Below are positions 8,138-15,678 of a stretch of DNA of 64,000 nt, piece after piece. The notes beneath the pieces are model-generated. The model was given only the letters and a program-made list of their open reading frames with translations. It made no database searches and had not been told where the DNA came from. This DNA is from Emticicia sp031378345 (lineage in GTDB: Bacteria; Bacteroidota; Bacteroidia; Cytophagales; Spirosomataceae), in contig JANNDY010000105.1 of the NCBI GenBank assembly GCA_031378345.1, positions 1-64,000 on the forward strand. Direction: 5' to 3'. Both the position numbers and the translations under genes were made by a program. Each line of letters opens with the position of its first letter. The first letter of the stretch is position 1.

Positions 8138-10659
8138 CAGAATTTAAAATTATAAGTTAAAGAGGGGATTGCAGCTCCTAAAATTGCGAGCTTGTAAGTT
8201 CGTGCCTGAGTTCGCAAACCAGTGAAGGATTTAAAATAAATAGAATAGACATTTTGGCGATTTAGAATATTATAAATCGAAAAATTCCAACTACTATTCA
8301 TCTTGCTTTTTTCTTTTGGGTCAAGGGTAATGCCTACATCTAATCTAAAATAATCAGGAATTCTTTCGGCGTTTCTGAGTGTAAAACTTGGCGATGAATA
8401 ACCATCTTGAAGCTCTTGAATAGTGGCATTGTCTAAAAAAGCAATAATTTGGTCCCTAAAAGTATAAGTTTTTGCATCTAAACCCTGTCTTGGATTTAAG
8501 CCTTTGGCAACAGTATAATCAAAAACATCATTGAAGGCATAAATTTTATATCTGCCATTTGGGTACGTAATTGGGCGACCAGTATTATAGGTAAAGTTTG
8601 AGTTGAAAGTAATTCGCTTTGTCCATCTATTATTTAGTACAAATTTTATGTTATGCGGAGAATCAAAATTGGCAGGAAAACGTAGTCCAAAGTTGGCAGC
8701 CGTTTGATTTTCGGTAGCTACGATCTGCCGAAAAGTACGAGAATAGGTATAAGAAATCCAGCCAGTTAGTTTTTTTCCACGAGATTTTTTCAAGAAAAAC
8801 TCAGCTCCATAAGCAAAACCTTTGCCCACCAAAAGCTGCGTTTCTACTGTCGGATTGAGATAAAGTGCAGCCCCATCAACATAATCAATGACATTTTTGA
8901 GGTCTTTATAATAAACTTCGAGTGAAGTTTCATAGACATTATTTTGTGCATTCGTGAAGTTTTTGAAAACGCCAATTGAATATTGGTCGGCAATTTGTTG
9001 CGGCAATTGAGCATTGCTATTTTTCCAAATATCGGCAGGTGAAATCGCCATTGTGTTGGAAAGTAAGTGCATAAATTGTTGCATTCTGTTGAAACCAAAT
9101 TTGATTGACAAACTCGAATCAATCTTGAAAGCCAGCGACAAACGAGGCTCAAAACCCCCATAAGTCTTTATAATTGAGCCTTTTTTGTAAGTTAAAGTAT
9201 CTTTTATGGTTTCAATTTCTCGTGGTTTTCCGAGTTGATATTCGTAGAAATTTCCCGGGCCCAAAAGTTGATAACGAGCATAACGCATGCCATAATCAAG
9301 GCTAATTTTTTTGGTCAAAGCTAAACTATGCCCAACATAAACCGCCATTTCTCTTGTGTGTTCAACAGGCATTTTGAAACCCTCAATAATAGAATTTTCA
9401 GCATTGGGCAACAAACTTCCTGCATCATTTGTATAGGCACTAAACTCCGCCCCAATATCAAGTCGGCTTTTGTTGGAAAGTTCATAACTCAGATCTTCTC
9501 TGATAGATTTTTGAATGATAGAAGGCTGCCAACGGTACTCAAATTGAGGTATTAGTCCATCAATGCCATATTGATATTTGCTCAGAAATGCTGTGAAATT
9601 ATGAGCTATTTTGCCTTTAATTAAGGCATTATGTTTCAAACTAACGTTACTTGTATTCCAAAAATAACGAGTATCTGCACCAAATTTAAAAGCATCATCA
9701 CTGGTGTAGGCAGCTAAAGAAATGCGTTGGTTTTTGCCAAATTGATGCGTTATTTTGGCATTAATGTCATAAAAATTCGCCTTACTTTGCTTCAATGCTG
9801 GATTTGGGAAATACTTCAAATAAAAATCTGATAACGAACCTCTTGCCCCAATAATCAATGAGGTTTTTCCTTTAAAAATTGGTCCCTCGACAAGCAAACG
9901 ACTTGAAATAAGTCCAACTCCGCCTTGCAAACTCCATTTGTCAAAATTACCTTCTTTCAATCGCACATCTAATATTGAAGAAGCCCGACCACCATACATT
10001 GACGGAATTCCGCCTTTAAAAAGGCTTAAATCTTGCACCAAATCAGCATTGAAACCTGTAAAAAAACCAAATAAATGGGACGTATTAAACAACGGAACAC
10101 CATCTAAAAGTATCAAGTTTTGGTCCACATTTCCGCCTCTCACATTGAAACCCGAAGCACCTTCTCCCACCGTTGAAACGCCGGGCAAGAGCAAAATACT
10201 TCTGATAACATCTGCCTCGCCCATCAAATTTGGGAGTTTTTTTAGGGTTTTTCCTGATATTTTTTCAACGCCCATGATGGTTCGATTGACATTTACATCA
10301 GACTTTTCAGTGGTGATTACCACTTCGTCTAAAAGAAGAGCAGCTTTTTCTAAAACAATCTCTAAATTGAGGTTTTGTACGAGAGAAAACCTTTCTATTT
10401 TGATTTTATAGCCTAAATTTCGTACCACCATTTGGTAGCTTTGTTTGGGGAGTAATATCAAAAAATTGCCCGAAGAATCGGTTTGAGTTCCAGCAGCTAC
10501 GCCTGAAAAAAGGATACTGGCATTTTCGACAGGTAGTTTCGTTTCGGCATCACGCACTGTTCCTGTGAGTAAAAAGCCTTTTTTTTGTGCAAAAGTGTCC
10601 TGACTAACAAAAACCGTAGTGATGCTAAAAAAGCAAAAAAGTAGTAATCGGATTTTCAT
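8137..10659 (-). CDS. TonB-dependent receptor with carboxypeptidase-like N-terminal domain
   Basis: An 840-residue outer-membrane receptor. A signal peptide ends at TFAQ. Residues ~30-110 are a carboxypeptidase-regulatory-like beta-sandwich (GTVRDAETKLPVENASILF). The plug follows, with the typical GFNVRGGNVDQNLILLDGVP and FKGGIPSMYGGRASSILDV. The rest is a 22-strand-type barrel ending in an aromatic residue (LTYNFKF). It is co-transcribed with the DUF4249 lipoprotein, which starts at its stop codon. It should import a ligand using energy from TonB-ExbBD; no iron box or sugar genes lie nearby to suggest the ligand. Confidence 0.9.
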   Translation of the reverse strand: MKIRLLLFCFFSITTVFVSQDTFAQKKGFLLTGTVRDAETKLPVENASILFSGVAAGTQTDSSGNFLILLPKQSYQMVVRNLGYKIKIERFSLVQNLNLEIVLEKAALLLDEVVITTEKSDVNVNRTIMGVEKISGKTLKKLPNLMGEADVIRSILLLPGVSTVGEGASGFNVRGGNVDQNLILLDGVPLFNTSHLFGFFTGFNADLVQDLSLFKGGIPSMYGGRASSILDVRLKEGNFDKWSLQGGVGLISSRLLVEGPIFKGKTSLIIGARGSLSDFYLKYFPNPALKQSKANFYDINAKITHQFGKNQRISLAAYTSDDAFKFGADTRYFWNTSNVSLKHNALIKGKIAHNFTAFLSKYQYGIDGLIPQFEYRWQPSIIQKSIREDLSYELSNKSRLDIGAEFSAYTNDAGSLLPNAENSIIEGFKMPVEHTREMAVYVGHSLALTKKISLDYGMRYARYQLLGPGNFYEYQLGKPREIETIKDTLTYKKGSIIKTYGGFEPRLSLAFKIDSSLSIKFGFNRMQQFMHLLSNTMAISPADIWKNSNAQLPQQIADQYSIGVFKNFTNAQNNVYETSLEVYYKDLKNVIDYVDGAALYLNPTVETQLLVGKGFAYGAEFFLKKSRGKKLTGWISYTYSRTFRQIVATENQTAANFGLRFPANFDSPHNIKFVLNNRWTKRITFNSNFTYNTGRPITYPNGRYKIYAFNDVFDYTVAKGLNPRQGLDAKTYTFRDQIIAFLDNATIQELQDGYSSPSFTLRNAERIPDYFRLDVGITLDPKEKSKMNSSWNFSIYNILNRQNVYSIYFKSFTGLRTQARTYKLAILGAAIPSLTYNFKF

Positions 10660-10759
10660 TTATAGGTTTTTAGTATTTTCGTCATAAAGATAGAAAAAAG
10701 GCGTGGTTTGTCAGAATAAAATAGAAGAACGGCATATAATGGACGACAGATGAGTGTAG

Positions 10760-10947
10760 AAATGCGATGATTTGGGAGTAGAATTTGTATATCCAAGAAA
10801 GAAACCTGATGGGCGTATTTCAACAAAAAATGCCTCTTTTGAATTAATCCTTAAAGCTGGCGAAAACGAGCTTTTGATAGGTATTGCCAATGATTTTTAT
10901 GGATAGGGCATTATTCACAGTTGGATACTATGGAAGGAATTGCGTAG
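10760..10947 (+). pseudogene. Decayed 3' end of an unknown gene (NDFYG-W-G motif)
   Basis: The plus strand reads open from 10760 with LGVEFVYPRKKPDGR and ENELLIGIANDFYG, then TAG at 10904 where the family pattern expects TGG (Trp). After it, GII continues and a one-base frame shift leads to QLDTMEGIA and a TAG at 945-947 of this kilobase. The NDFYGWGI...L pattern is a recurrent C-terminal motif in Bacteroidota exported proteins. No start or upstream part remains. A bidirectional terminator follows 24 bases later. I read this as the remnant of a deleted gene. Confidence 0.6.
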
Positions 10948-10970
10948 AATAAAATCTCTTAAAAAATGTA

Positions 10971-11007
10971 AAAAAACCTCGAAAGATATTTCTTTCGAGG
11001 TTTTTTT
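10971..11007. terminator. Bidirectional intrinsic terminator
   Basis: A six-A run, a perfect 9-base stem (10977-10985 with 10992-11000), a six-base loop and a seven-T run. It lies 67 bases past the DUF4295 stop and works on either strand. Confidence 0.85.
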
Positions 11008-11073
11008 CTACAGTTTTATAATTTAATCCGTGTTAACTAACTTGTTTCAGGATTATACATTTTCTTTGCAAAA

Positions 11074-11229
11074 CTATACTTTCAAAGCATTTTGTAATTC
11101 TTCCATCGGAACCATTTCTTCCTTGAAAGAATAAGCACCAGTTTTAGGCGATTTTACAGCCTTAATAACTTTTGCATAACTTTTACCTGTAGTTTTATCA
11201 CGAAGCGTAGCGACTACTTTCTTTGCCAT
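11074..11229 (-). CDS. DUF4295 small basic protein
   Basis: A 51-residue protein starting MAKKVVATLRDKTTGKSYAK and ending EELQNALKV. It matches the small DUF4295 family of Bacteroidota, encoded next to ribosomal protein L33 (usually rpmB-rpmG-DUF4295). It is probably ribosome-associated, judged from this conserved linkage. Here rpmG lies 86 bases upstream, and the spacer holds two short repeats. rpmB is not adjacent: the gene before rpmG is rpoN. Confidence 0.9.
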   Translation of the reverse strand: MAKKVVATLRDKTTGKSYAKVIKAVKSPKTGAYSFKEEMVPMEELQNALKV

Positions 11230-11233
11230 TGTC

Positions 11234-11278
11234 TAATTAGATTTGAGATTTGAGATATTAGATATGAGATATTTTTAT
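11234..11278. repeat. AT-rich GAGATATGAGA-type dispersed repeat
   Basis: Iterations of GAGATTTGAGATATTAGATATGAGAT between rpmG and DUF4295 (described here as units of 7-8 bases). The same wording recurs at 38091-38116 and 38398-38432, always between closely spaced genes. Confidence 0.55.
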
Positions 11279-11285
11279 CTCTATC

Positions 11286-11318
11286 AACCCTTCACTCCCC
11301 TTTAGGGGTTGGGGGTTA
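11286..11318. repeat. GC-rich palindromic repeat overlapping the rpmG stop codon
   Basis: Read in the rpmG direction, it begins with the stop codon itself: TAACCCCCAACCCC, then TAAAGGGGAG. It is the same family as 14821-14847, 23514-23530, 47123-47200 and 59208-59266. The CCCC/GGGG arms can pair, and the element may also act as a terminator. Confidence 0.7.
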
Positions 11319-11498
11319 TTTAATTTCTTTGTGTAGGGTATGAGATTTCAAAAATGGATTATATTTTTTCAATTCCATACGACCTGTTGTATTCTTACGG
11401 TTTTTAGTAGTTACGTAACGAGACATTCCTGCTACTCCGCTTGTTTTTTGTACAGTACACTCTAATATAACCTGTACACGATTGCCTTTCTTAGCCAT
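11316..11498 (-). CDS. rpmG: 50S ribosomal protein L33
   Basis: A 60-residue protein starting MAKKGNRVQVILECT with the L33 signature SRYVTTKNRKNT and the end KSHTLHKEIK. It lacks the zinc-binding CxxC pairs, as expected for the Cys-minus L33 type of Bacteroidota. It is followed by DUF4295, its usual partner. Its stop codon is the first triplet of a GC-rich palindromic repeat. L28 (rpmB), the usual upstream partner, is absent from this locus. Confidence 0.95.
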   Translation of the reverse strand: MAKKGNRVQVILECTVQKTSGVAGMSRYVTTKNRKNTTGRMELKKYNPFLKSHTLHKEIK

Positions 11499-11642
11499 TG
11501 TTTTGTATATTTAATATCTGCTTATTTCTTTTTCGGGTTGCAAAGGTACAAAATTCTAATTTGTTTTTCAAAAATCTTTCAAAGATTTTTCATTTTAATT
11601 GCGAATAAAATAAAAAAATCTATAAAACCAATAGGTTTATAC

Positions 11643-11675
11643 CAAGAAGGCTTCGCTTTTAGCGAAGCCTTCTTG
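11643..11675. terminator. Strong hairpin after rpoN
   Basis: A perfect 15-base stem (11643-11657 with 11661-11675) around a TTT loop, with the core AAGGCTTCGCT. It lies 18 bases past the rpoN stop. The same AAGGCTTCG stem recurs at 41841-41887. Confidence 0.75.
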
Positions 11676-11693
11676 AAATATCGTTATTTTATG

Positions 11694-13181
11694 CTACAAT
11701 TGCTTTCTCAAACGAGCTACTGGAATATTCAATTGCTCACGGTATTTGGCAACAGTACGACGAGCAATATTATAGCCACGCTTGTTTAACATTTTCTCCA
11801 ATTTATCATCAGAAAGTGGTGAGTTTTTAGGCTCATTTTCTATCAATTCTTTCAAGATATTTTTTACTTCACGGCTCGAAGCATCTTCGCCCGAATCCGT
11901 CGCAATTCCTTCTGAGAAGAAGTATTTCAATGGATAAATGCCAAAATCAGCTTGTACCGACTTGCTATTTGCTACACGAGAAACCGTAGAAATATCCATT
12001 TCGATGCGATTGGCAATGTCTTTCAAAATCATTGGTCGCAACCTCGACTCATCGCCGTCCAAGAAAAACTCATGTTGATATTCCACAATAGATTTCATGG
12101 TTTTCAAAAGTGTTTGCTGGCGTTGCTTGATGGCATCAATAAACCATTTGGCCGCATCTAATTTTTGCTTCACAAATGTTACTGTTTCCTTAATACTTTT
12201 GTGTTGAGCAGAGCCATTTTTGTCGGTTTTGTCATAAGTATCAAGCATTTCGGCAAACGAGCGACTTACACGAAGTTCGGGAGCATTTTTAGAATTCAGA
12301 ATAACATCTAACTTTCCATTATTATTTGTTACAATAAAATCAGCCATCAAATATGCTGCTGTGCTATCGCCACTCCCTATATTGCCTGGTTTTGGGTTTA
12401 GGCGAGTAATAACTTTAATAGCGTGTTTGATTGCTTCGTCGTCAATATCTAAGCGACGTTGTATTTTTTCGTAGTGTTTTTTTGTAAATTCGTCGAAGAA
12501 ATTCTCAATAATTTTCACTGCATTTTCCACGGCAACATCTTCTTGGTCTTTACGCTCCAATTGTAGCAACAAACATTCTCTCAAATCTCTTGCTCCAATG
12601 CCTGCTGGCTCGAAAGTCTGTACTTTTTTGAGAAGACCAATAAGCTCAGGTTCTTCGGTATAAATATTTTGTGTAAAAGCTAAATCATTACAAATTGACC
12701 TAAGCGGGCGGCGAATATAGCCGTCTTCCTCTATGCTTCCAACCAATTGCATGCCTATTGCCTCGTGGCGAGCATCGAGGCGTAAAAAACCCAATTGTTG
12801 CACCAAAGATTCGGCTAAAGTATTGGTTGCAATAACGGGCATAACATCTCGGTCATCATCTCCCCAACCATCGCCTTGCATTTTATAGCCAGCATAATCA
12901 TCTTGGTTTAAGTATTGTTTTACGTCAAGTCCTTCGTAAGTTTCATACTCACTATATTCACTATAATCATCTTGACCGCTATCTCCATCATAATCATCAT
13001 CATATTCATCTTTCACACGCTCTTCCTTGTCCATGCCTTCTTCCAAAGCTGGATTCACCTCAAGTTCTTCCTCGATTCTCTGGTCAAGCTCGGCAGATGG
13101 AATTTGTAACAGTTTTATAAACTGAATCTGCTGAGGGGACAGCCTCTGCTGTAGCGATTGGTTAAGACTTAATTTTTGCAT
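11694..13181 (-). CDS. rpoN: RNA polymerase sigma-54 factor
   Basis: A 495-residue sigma-54. Region I is at the N-terminus (MQKLSLNQSLQQRLSPQQ, residues 1-48) and contacts enhancer-binding activators. A very acidic linker follows at ~50-85 (runs of D, E and Y), then the core-binding domain, a helix-turn-helix, and the RpoN box ARRTVAKYRE at residues 473-482, which reads the -24 promoter element. All parts needed for function are present. It is monocistronic, with a hairpin behind it. No sigma-54 activator gene lies in the window. Confidence 0.97.
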   Translation of the reverse strand: MQKLSLNQSLQQRLSPQQIQFIKLLQIPSAELDQRIEEELEVNPALEEGMDKEERVKDEYDDDYDGDSGQDDYSEYSEYETYEGLDVKQYLNQDDYAGYKMQGDGWGDDDRDVMPVIATNTLAESLVQQLGFLRLDARHEAIGMQLVGSIEEDGYIRRPLRSICNDLAFTQNIYTEEPELIGLLKKVQTFEPAGIGARDLRECLLLQLERKDQEDVAVENAVKIIENFFDEFTKKHYEKIQRRLDIDDEAIKHAIKVITRLNPKPGNIGSGDSTAAYLMADFIVTNNNGKLDVILNSKNAPELRVSRSFAEMLDTYDKTDKNGSAQHKSIKETVTFVKQKLDAAKWFIDAIKQRQQTLLKTMKSIVEYQHEFFLDGDESRLRPMILKDIANRIEMDISTVSRVANSKSVQADFGIYPLKYFFSEGIATDSGEDASSREVKNILKELIENEPKNSPLSDDKLEKMLNKRGYNIARRTVAKYREQLNIPVARLRKQL

Positions 13182-13551
13182 TGTATAGGGAGAATTATTT
13201 CATTCATTATAGGGACATTTATAGACCCCTCTACATTTTTCGTGCCAACTGAATGAATTTCAATGAATAAAGGAAAATATTTTTTTACTAACCACCAAAT
13301 ATTTTACTAAAATAAATACTTGAAAGAAATTAATTATTTTATAAACAATTGATTATCAGTGGTTTATGAATTATATTTTTGAAAATATTTTTTCTTTCTT
13401 ATTGATGCGATTTTTTAATAAAAAAGTAACAATTTATAAAAAAGAATGTGAAAGATATTTTTGAGGCTTAAAAAAAACGAGTAGTTTATTACATCAAAAC
13501 GAGCAGTGTTTTGACCAATTCAGGGTCGCTTTTTAGCGTTTTTGACAATAA

Positions 13552-13581
13552 AAAAGTAGCAGTGTTAAGGCTGCTACTTTT
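13552..13581. terminator. Hairpin with A and T flanks
   Basis: A perfect 11-base stem AAAAGTAGCAG / CTGCTACTTTT around an eight-base loop. It has the form of a bidirectional intrinsic terminator, but no gene ends directly next to it. Confidence 0.55.
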
Positions 13582-13756
13582 CATTAATAATGATATTTTA
13601 TAATTCACAAAAGTGAAAATAGGTAGGGTTGAACATTCGCTTAAGCGAAAAAAAAGTATAGGTTGAATAAGGTTTTACAAATATATAACATTTTTGAGAA
13701 AAAATATAATTCTCTAAATGATTTGTAAAAAAATCATTCTCAAACAAAACTATTAA

Positions 13757-13816
13757 CGGTGACACGGCTATTTTTTTCCTTGGGGTTTAACCAAATCTAA
13801 GGAAGCCGTGCCACCG
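13757..13816. terminator. Hairpin just after the asd stop
   Basis: Arms CGGTGACACGGCT (13757-13769) and AGCCGTGCCACCG (13804-13816) pair with one mismatch. The 34-base interior has a run of seven T. It is the likely asd terminator on the minus strand. The arm wording resembles the hairpin behind the helicase gene at 57408-57455. Confidence 0.5.
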
Positions 13817-13821
13817 AGTTG

Positions 13822-14814
13822 TTACAATAAATTGGCTTTCAACATGTATTCAGCAATCTGAACGGCGTTGGTTGCTGCACCTTTGCGAAGGTTGTCAGCT
13901 ACTACCCAAAGGTTCAAAGTGTTCTTTTGAGATTCATCACGGCGAATACGTCCAACAAAAACCTCATCTTTTCCATGCGAGTTTATTGGCATTGGATAAA
14001 TATAATTTTTTGGGTCGTCTTGCACAATAACACCTTCGGTTTCGCTCAAAAGTCGGCGAACTTCATCTAAATCAAAATCGTTTTCAAACTCAATATTCAA
14101 AGCCTCCGAATGTCCGCCTACCGTCGGAATTCTAACCGTAGTTGCCGTTACGCCAATGCTATCATCGCCCATGATTTTCTTGGTTTCATTCACCATTTTC
14201 ATCTCTTCTTTAGTATAACCATTGTCCAAGAAAACATCAATATGAGGCAACACATTTAGGTCAATTTTATGAGGATAAACCATCTTAACATCTTGATTAC
14301 CAGCACGTTCCGCAAAAAGTTGATCCACTGCCGCCTTGCCAGTTCCTGTTACAGATTGGTAAGTCGAAACAACCACACGCTTGATTTTATATTTGTCATG
14401 TAATGGCTTCATCACCACTACCATTTGAATTGTAGAACAGTTTGGATTCGCAATAATTTTGTCTTCAGCCGTAATCGTATTTGCATTAACTTCAGGAACT
14501 ATCAACTTTTTAGTTGGGTCCATTCTCCATGCCGAAGAATTATCAATGACAGGAATTCCAGCCGCTGCAAACAAAGGTGCTAAAGCCAAAGACGAGCTTC
14601 CACCAGCCGAAAAAATCGCAACTGCAGGTTTCATCTTTATAGCGTCGGCATAGCCTACAACCGTAAACTGTTTACCTTTAAATTCAACCTGTTTACCAAT
14701 TGATTTTTCGGAAGCAACGGGAATAATTTCGCTAACGGGGAAATTTCTTTCCGCCAATACTTTCAAGATTTCAGTGCCAACTAAGCCAGTTGCACCAACT
14801 ACTGCAATTTTCAT
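13822..14814 (-). CDS. asd: Aspartate-semialdehyde dehydrogenase
   Basis: A 330-residue enzyme that reduces beta-aspartyl phosphate to aspartate semialdehyde with NADPH, feeding lysine/diaminopimelate, threonine and methionine synthesis. Seen: the nucleotide-binding GATGLVG at residues 7-13, the catalytic Cys126 in NPNCSTIQ, and the downstream GGHSEALNIEFE. The start at 14814 (MKIAVVGATG) fits the family. An ATG 16 codons earlier would translate a GC-rich palindromic repeat (SLPFRGGGL), so I reject it. The gene has its own promoter at 14896-14903, with the repeat in the 5' leader. Confidence 0.95.
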   Translation of the reverse strand: MKIAVVGATGLVGTEILKVLAERNFPVSEIIPVASEKSIGKQVEFKGKQFTVVGYADAIKMKPAVAIFSAGGSSSLALAPLFAAAGIPVIDNSSAWRMDPTKKLIVPEVNANTITAEDKIIANPNCSTIQMVVVMKPLHDKYKIKRVVVSTYQSVTGTGKAAVDQLFAERAGNQDVKMVYPHKIDLNVLPHIDVFLDNGYTKEEMKMVNETKKIMGDDSIGVTATTVRIPTVGGHSEALNIEFENDFDLDEVRRLLSETEGVIVQDDPKNYIYPMPINSHGKDEVFVGRIRRDESQKNTLNLWVVADNLRKGAATNAVQIAEYMLKANLL

Positions 14815-14820
14815 TTTGAT

Positions 14821-14847
14821 TAACCCCCCGCCCCTAAAGGGGAGTGA
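14821..14847. repeat. GC-rich palindromic repeat in the asd leader
   Basis: TAACCCCCCGCCCC, then TAAAGGGGAGTGA on the plus strand, seven bases before the asd start. It is nearly the same wording as 11286-11318. Paired CCCC/GGGG arms in the leader could affect asd translation. Confidence 0.65.
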
Positions 14848-14895
14848 TTTTAAGTAAAACATAAACCCTATTAGAGGAGTAGAGTAAATTTAGTG

Positions 14896-14903
14896 CAAAT
14901 ATA
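14896..14903 (-). promoter_or_regulatory. asd promoter -7 element
   Basis: TATATTTG on the minus strand fits the Bacteroidota TAnnTTTG -7 box. Transcription would start near 14889, giving a leader of about 75 bases that contains the palindromic repeat. No clear TTG -33 element. Confidence 0.45.
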
Positions 14904-14951
14904 AGCTAAAAATCGGTTCGATATTCTTGGAATAGTACAAATTTTTGAATT

Positions 14952-15092
14952 TTAGAATTTTCTACTTAATCCAAATCTAAAATCATTGATGCCAAAGCCT
15001 GTGGCGTTGATGTTTGAACCAAAACTTATGATGTCAAAGGCGAATATTAAAGAAGTCGGTATTAGGATTTATTTTAAAAAACAGCCGCTATT
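14952..15092 (-). pseudogene. Remnant of an outer-membrane beta-barrel C-terminus
   Basis: On the minus strand, 15068-14952 reads ISFGSNINATGFGINDF and ends FGLSRKF-stop, the alternating pattern with a terminal Phe that marks outer-membrane barrels. Just upstream a second frame reads LFFKINPNTDFFNIR, so one frameshift separates two coding-like pieces. No start or longer body remains. It lies between asd and the TIR gene, and I infer a deleted gene. Confidence 0.45.
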
Positions 15093-15117
15093 TAAACAAG
15101 ATTTAATCTTAGAATGA

Positions 15118-15675
15118 TTATTCTTTAGCTTTTCGCAATAAAAAAGTTAAAGCACTCTCATACTCTGGCTTAATTATTAAGTTGATTTCAGCTAATATCT
15201 TATTTCTCTTTCTTTCCCAAATAGAAGAGTTCATTGTCTTTAAGTTGAATTTATGCTCAATGAGGTCTTTTAAATTATTGTATTTTTCTGATTCGTTAAT
15301 TTTCATCGCATGACTTTGTGGAATCACTCCTTTTATATCTTTATAATCGAATGGTGGAATCAAAATTGGCACATGGTAATTTGTCTTTATCCATGTTGCT
15401 CCCATCTCACAAAGAGATATTGGACTATTGTAGAAGTTTTTAGATAAAATAAAAACAACTAAAACCTCATTATTTAGCTCATCTTTTATTCGGTCTAAAA
15501 AATTCTCACCTAATTTTATACCATAGCCTTCAAATGATGAACAGAAAATATCGCTACTATGTACGCCTATCAATTCGAGTATATCAATTACTTTTTCAAT
15601 ATAATCTTTATCTATACTTGAATGACTAATGAACACTTTTTTAAGAGTGTCTTGACTTTTGATTACTAAATCCAT
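15118..15675 (-). CDS. TIR-domain protein
   Basis: A 185-residue soluble protein. Residues ~12-135 form a TIR domain: the betaA motif KKVFISHSSIDKDYIEK, then LSKNFYNSPISLCEMGATW, in which Glu90 sits where catalytic TIR proteins have the NAD-cleaving glutamate. The last ~50 residues are a charged helical tail. It begins three bases after the stop of a secreted lipase gene and must share its transcript. Bacterial TIR proteins often cleave NAD+ or make cyclic ADP-ribose signals in antiphage defence. No partner sensor domain (Thoeris, pAgo, SIR2 or STING) is encoded here, so the trigger is unknown. Confidence 0.85.
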   Translation of the reverse strand: MDLVIKSQDTLKKVFISHSSIDKDYIEKVIDILELIGVHSSDIFCSSFEGYGIKLGENFLDRIKDELNNEVLVVFILSKNFYNSPISLCEMGATWIKTNYHVPILIPPFDYKDIKGVIPQSHAMKINESEKYNNLKDLIEHKFNLKTMNSSIWERKRNKILAEINLIIKPEYESALTFLLRKAKE

Positions 15676-15678
15676 ATT

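Larger units (their letters stand above)
13182..13821. other. 640-base gene-free region between rpoN and asd
   Basis: Very AT-rich, with no credible reading frame on either strand. It holds the hairpin at 13552-13581, a perfect 14-base palindrome at 13636-13649 (TTCGCTTAAGCGAA), and the long hairpin at 13757-13816. The rpoN promoter should lie at its left end, but I could not place it. Confidence 0.6.

Noticed and set aside
9938..10411. Antisense frame of 157 codons in the TonB receptor gene
   Set aside because: It is the mirror of the conserved plug domain and has no start context or neighbour.
13182..13821. Small RNA or short gene in the rpoN-asd gap
   Set aside because: Hairpins are present but there is no recognisable promoter leading into them and no conserved RNA family pattern.
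14812..14862. Longer N-terminus for asd
   Set aside because: The extra 16 residues are a translated GC-rich repeat, and the family begins at MKIAVVGATG.
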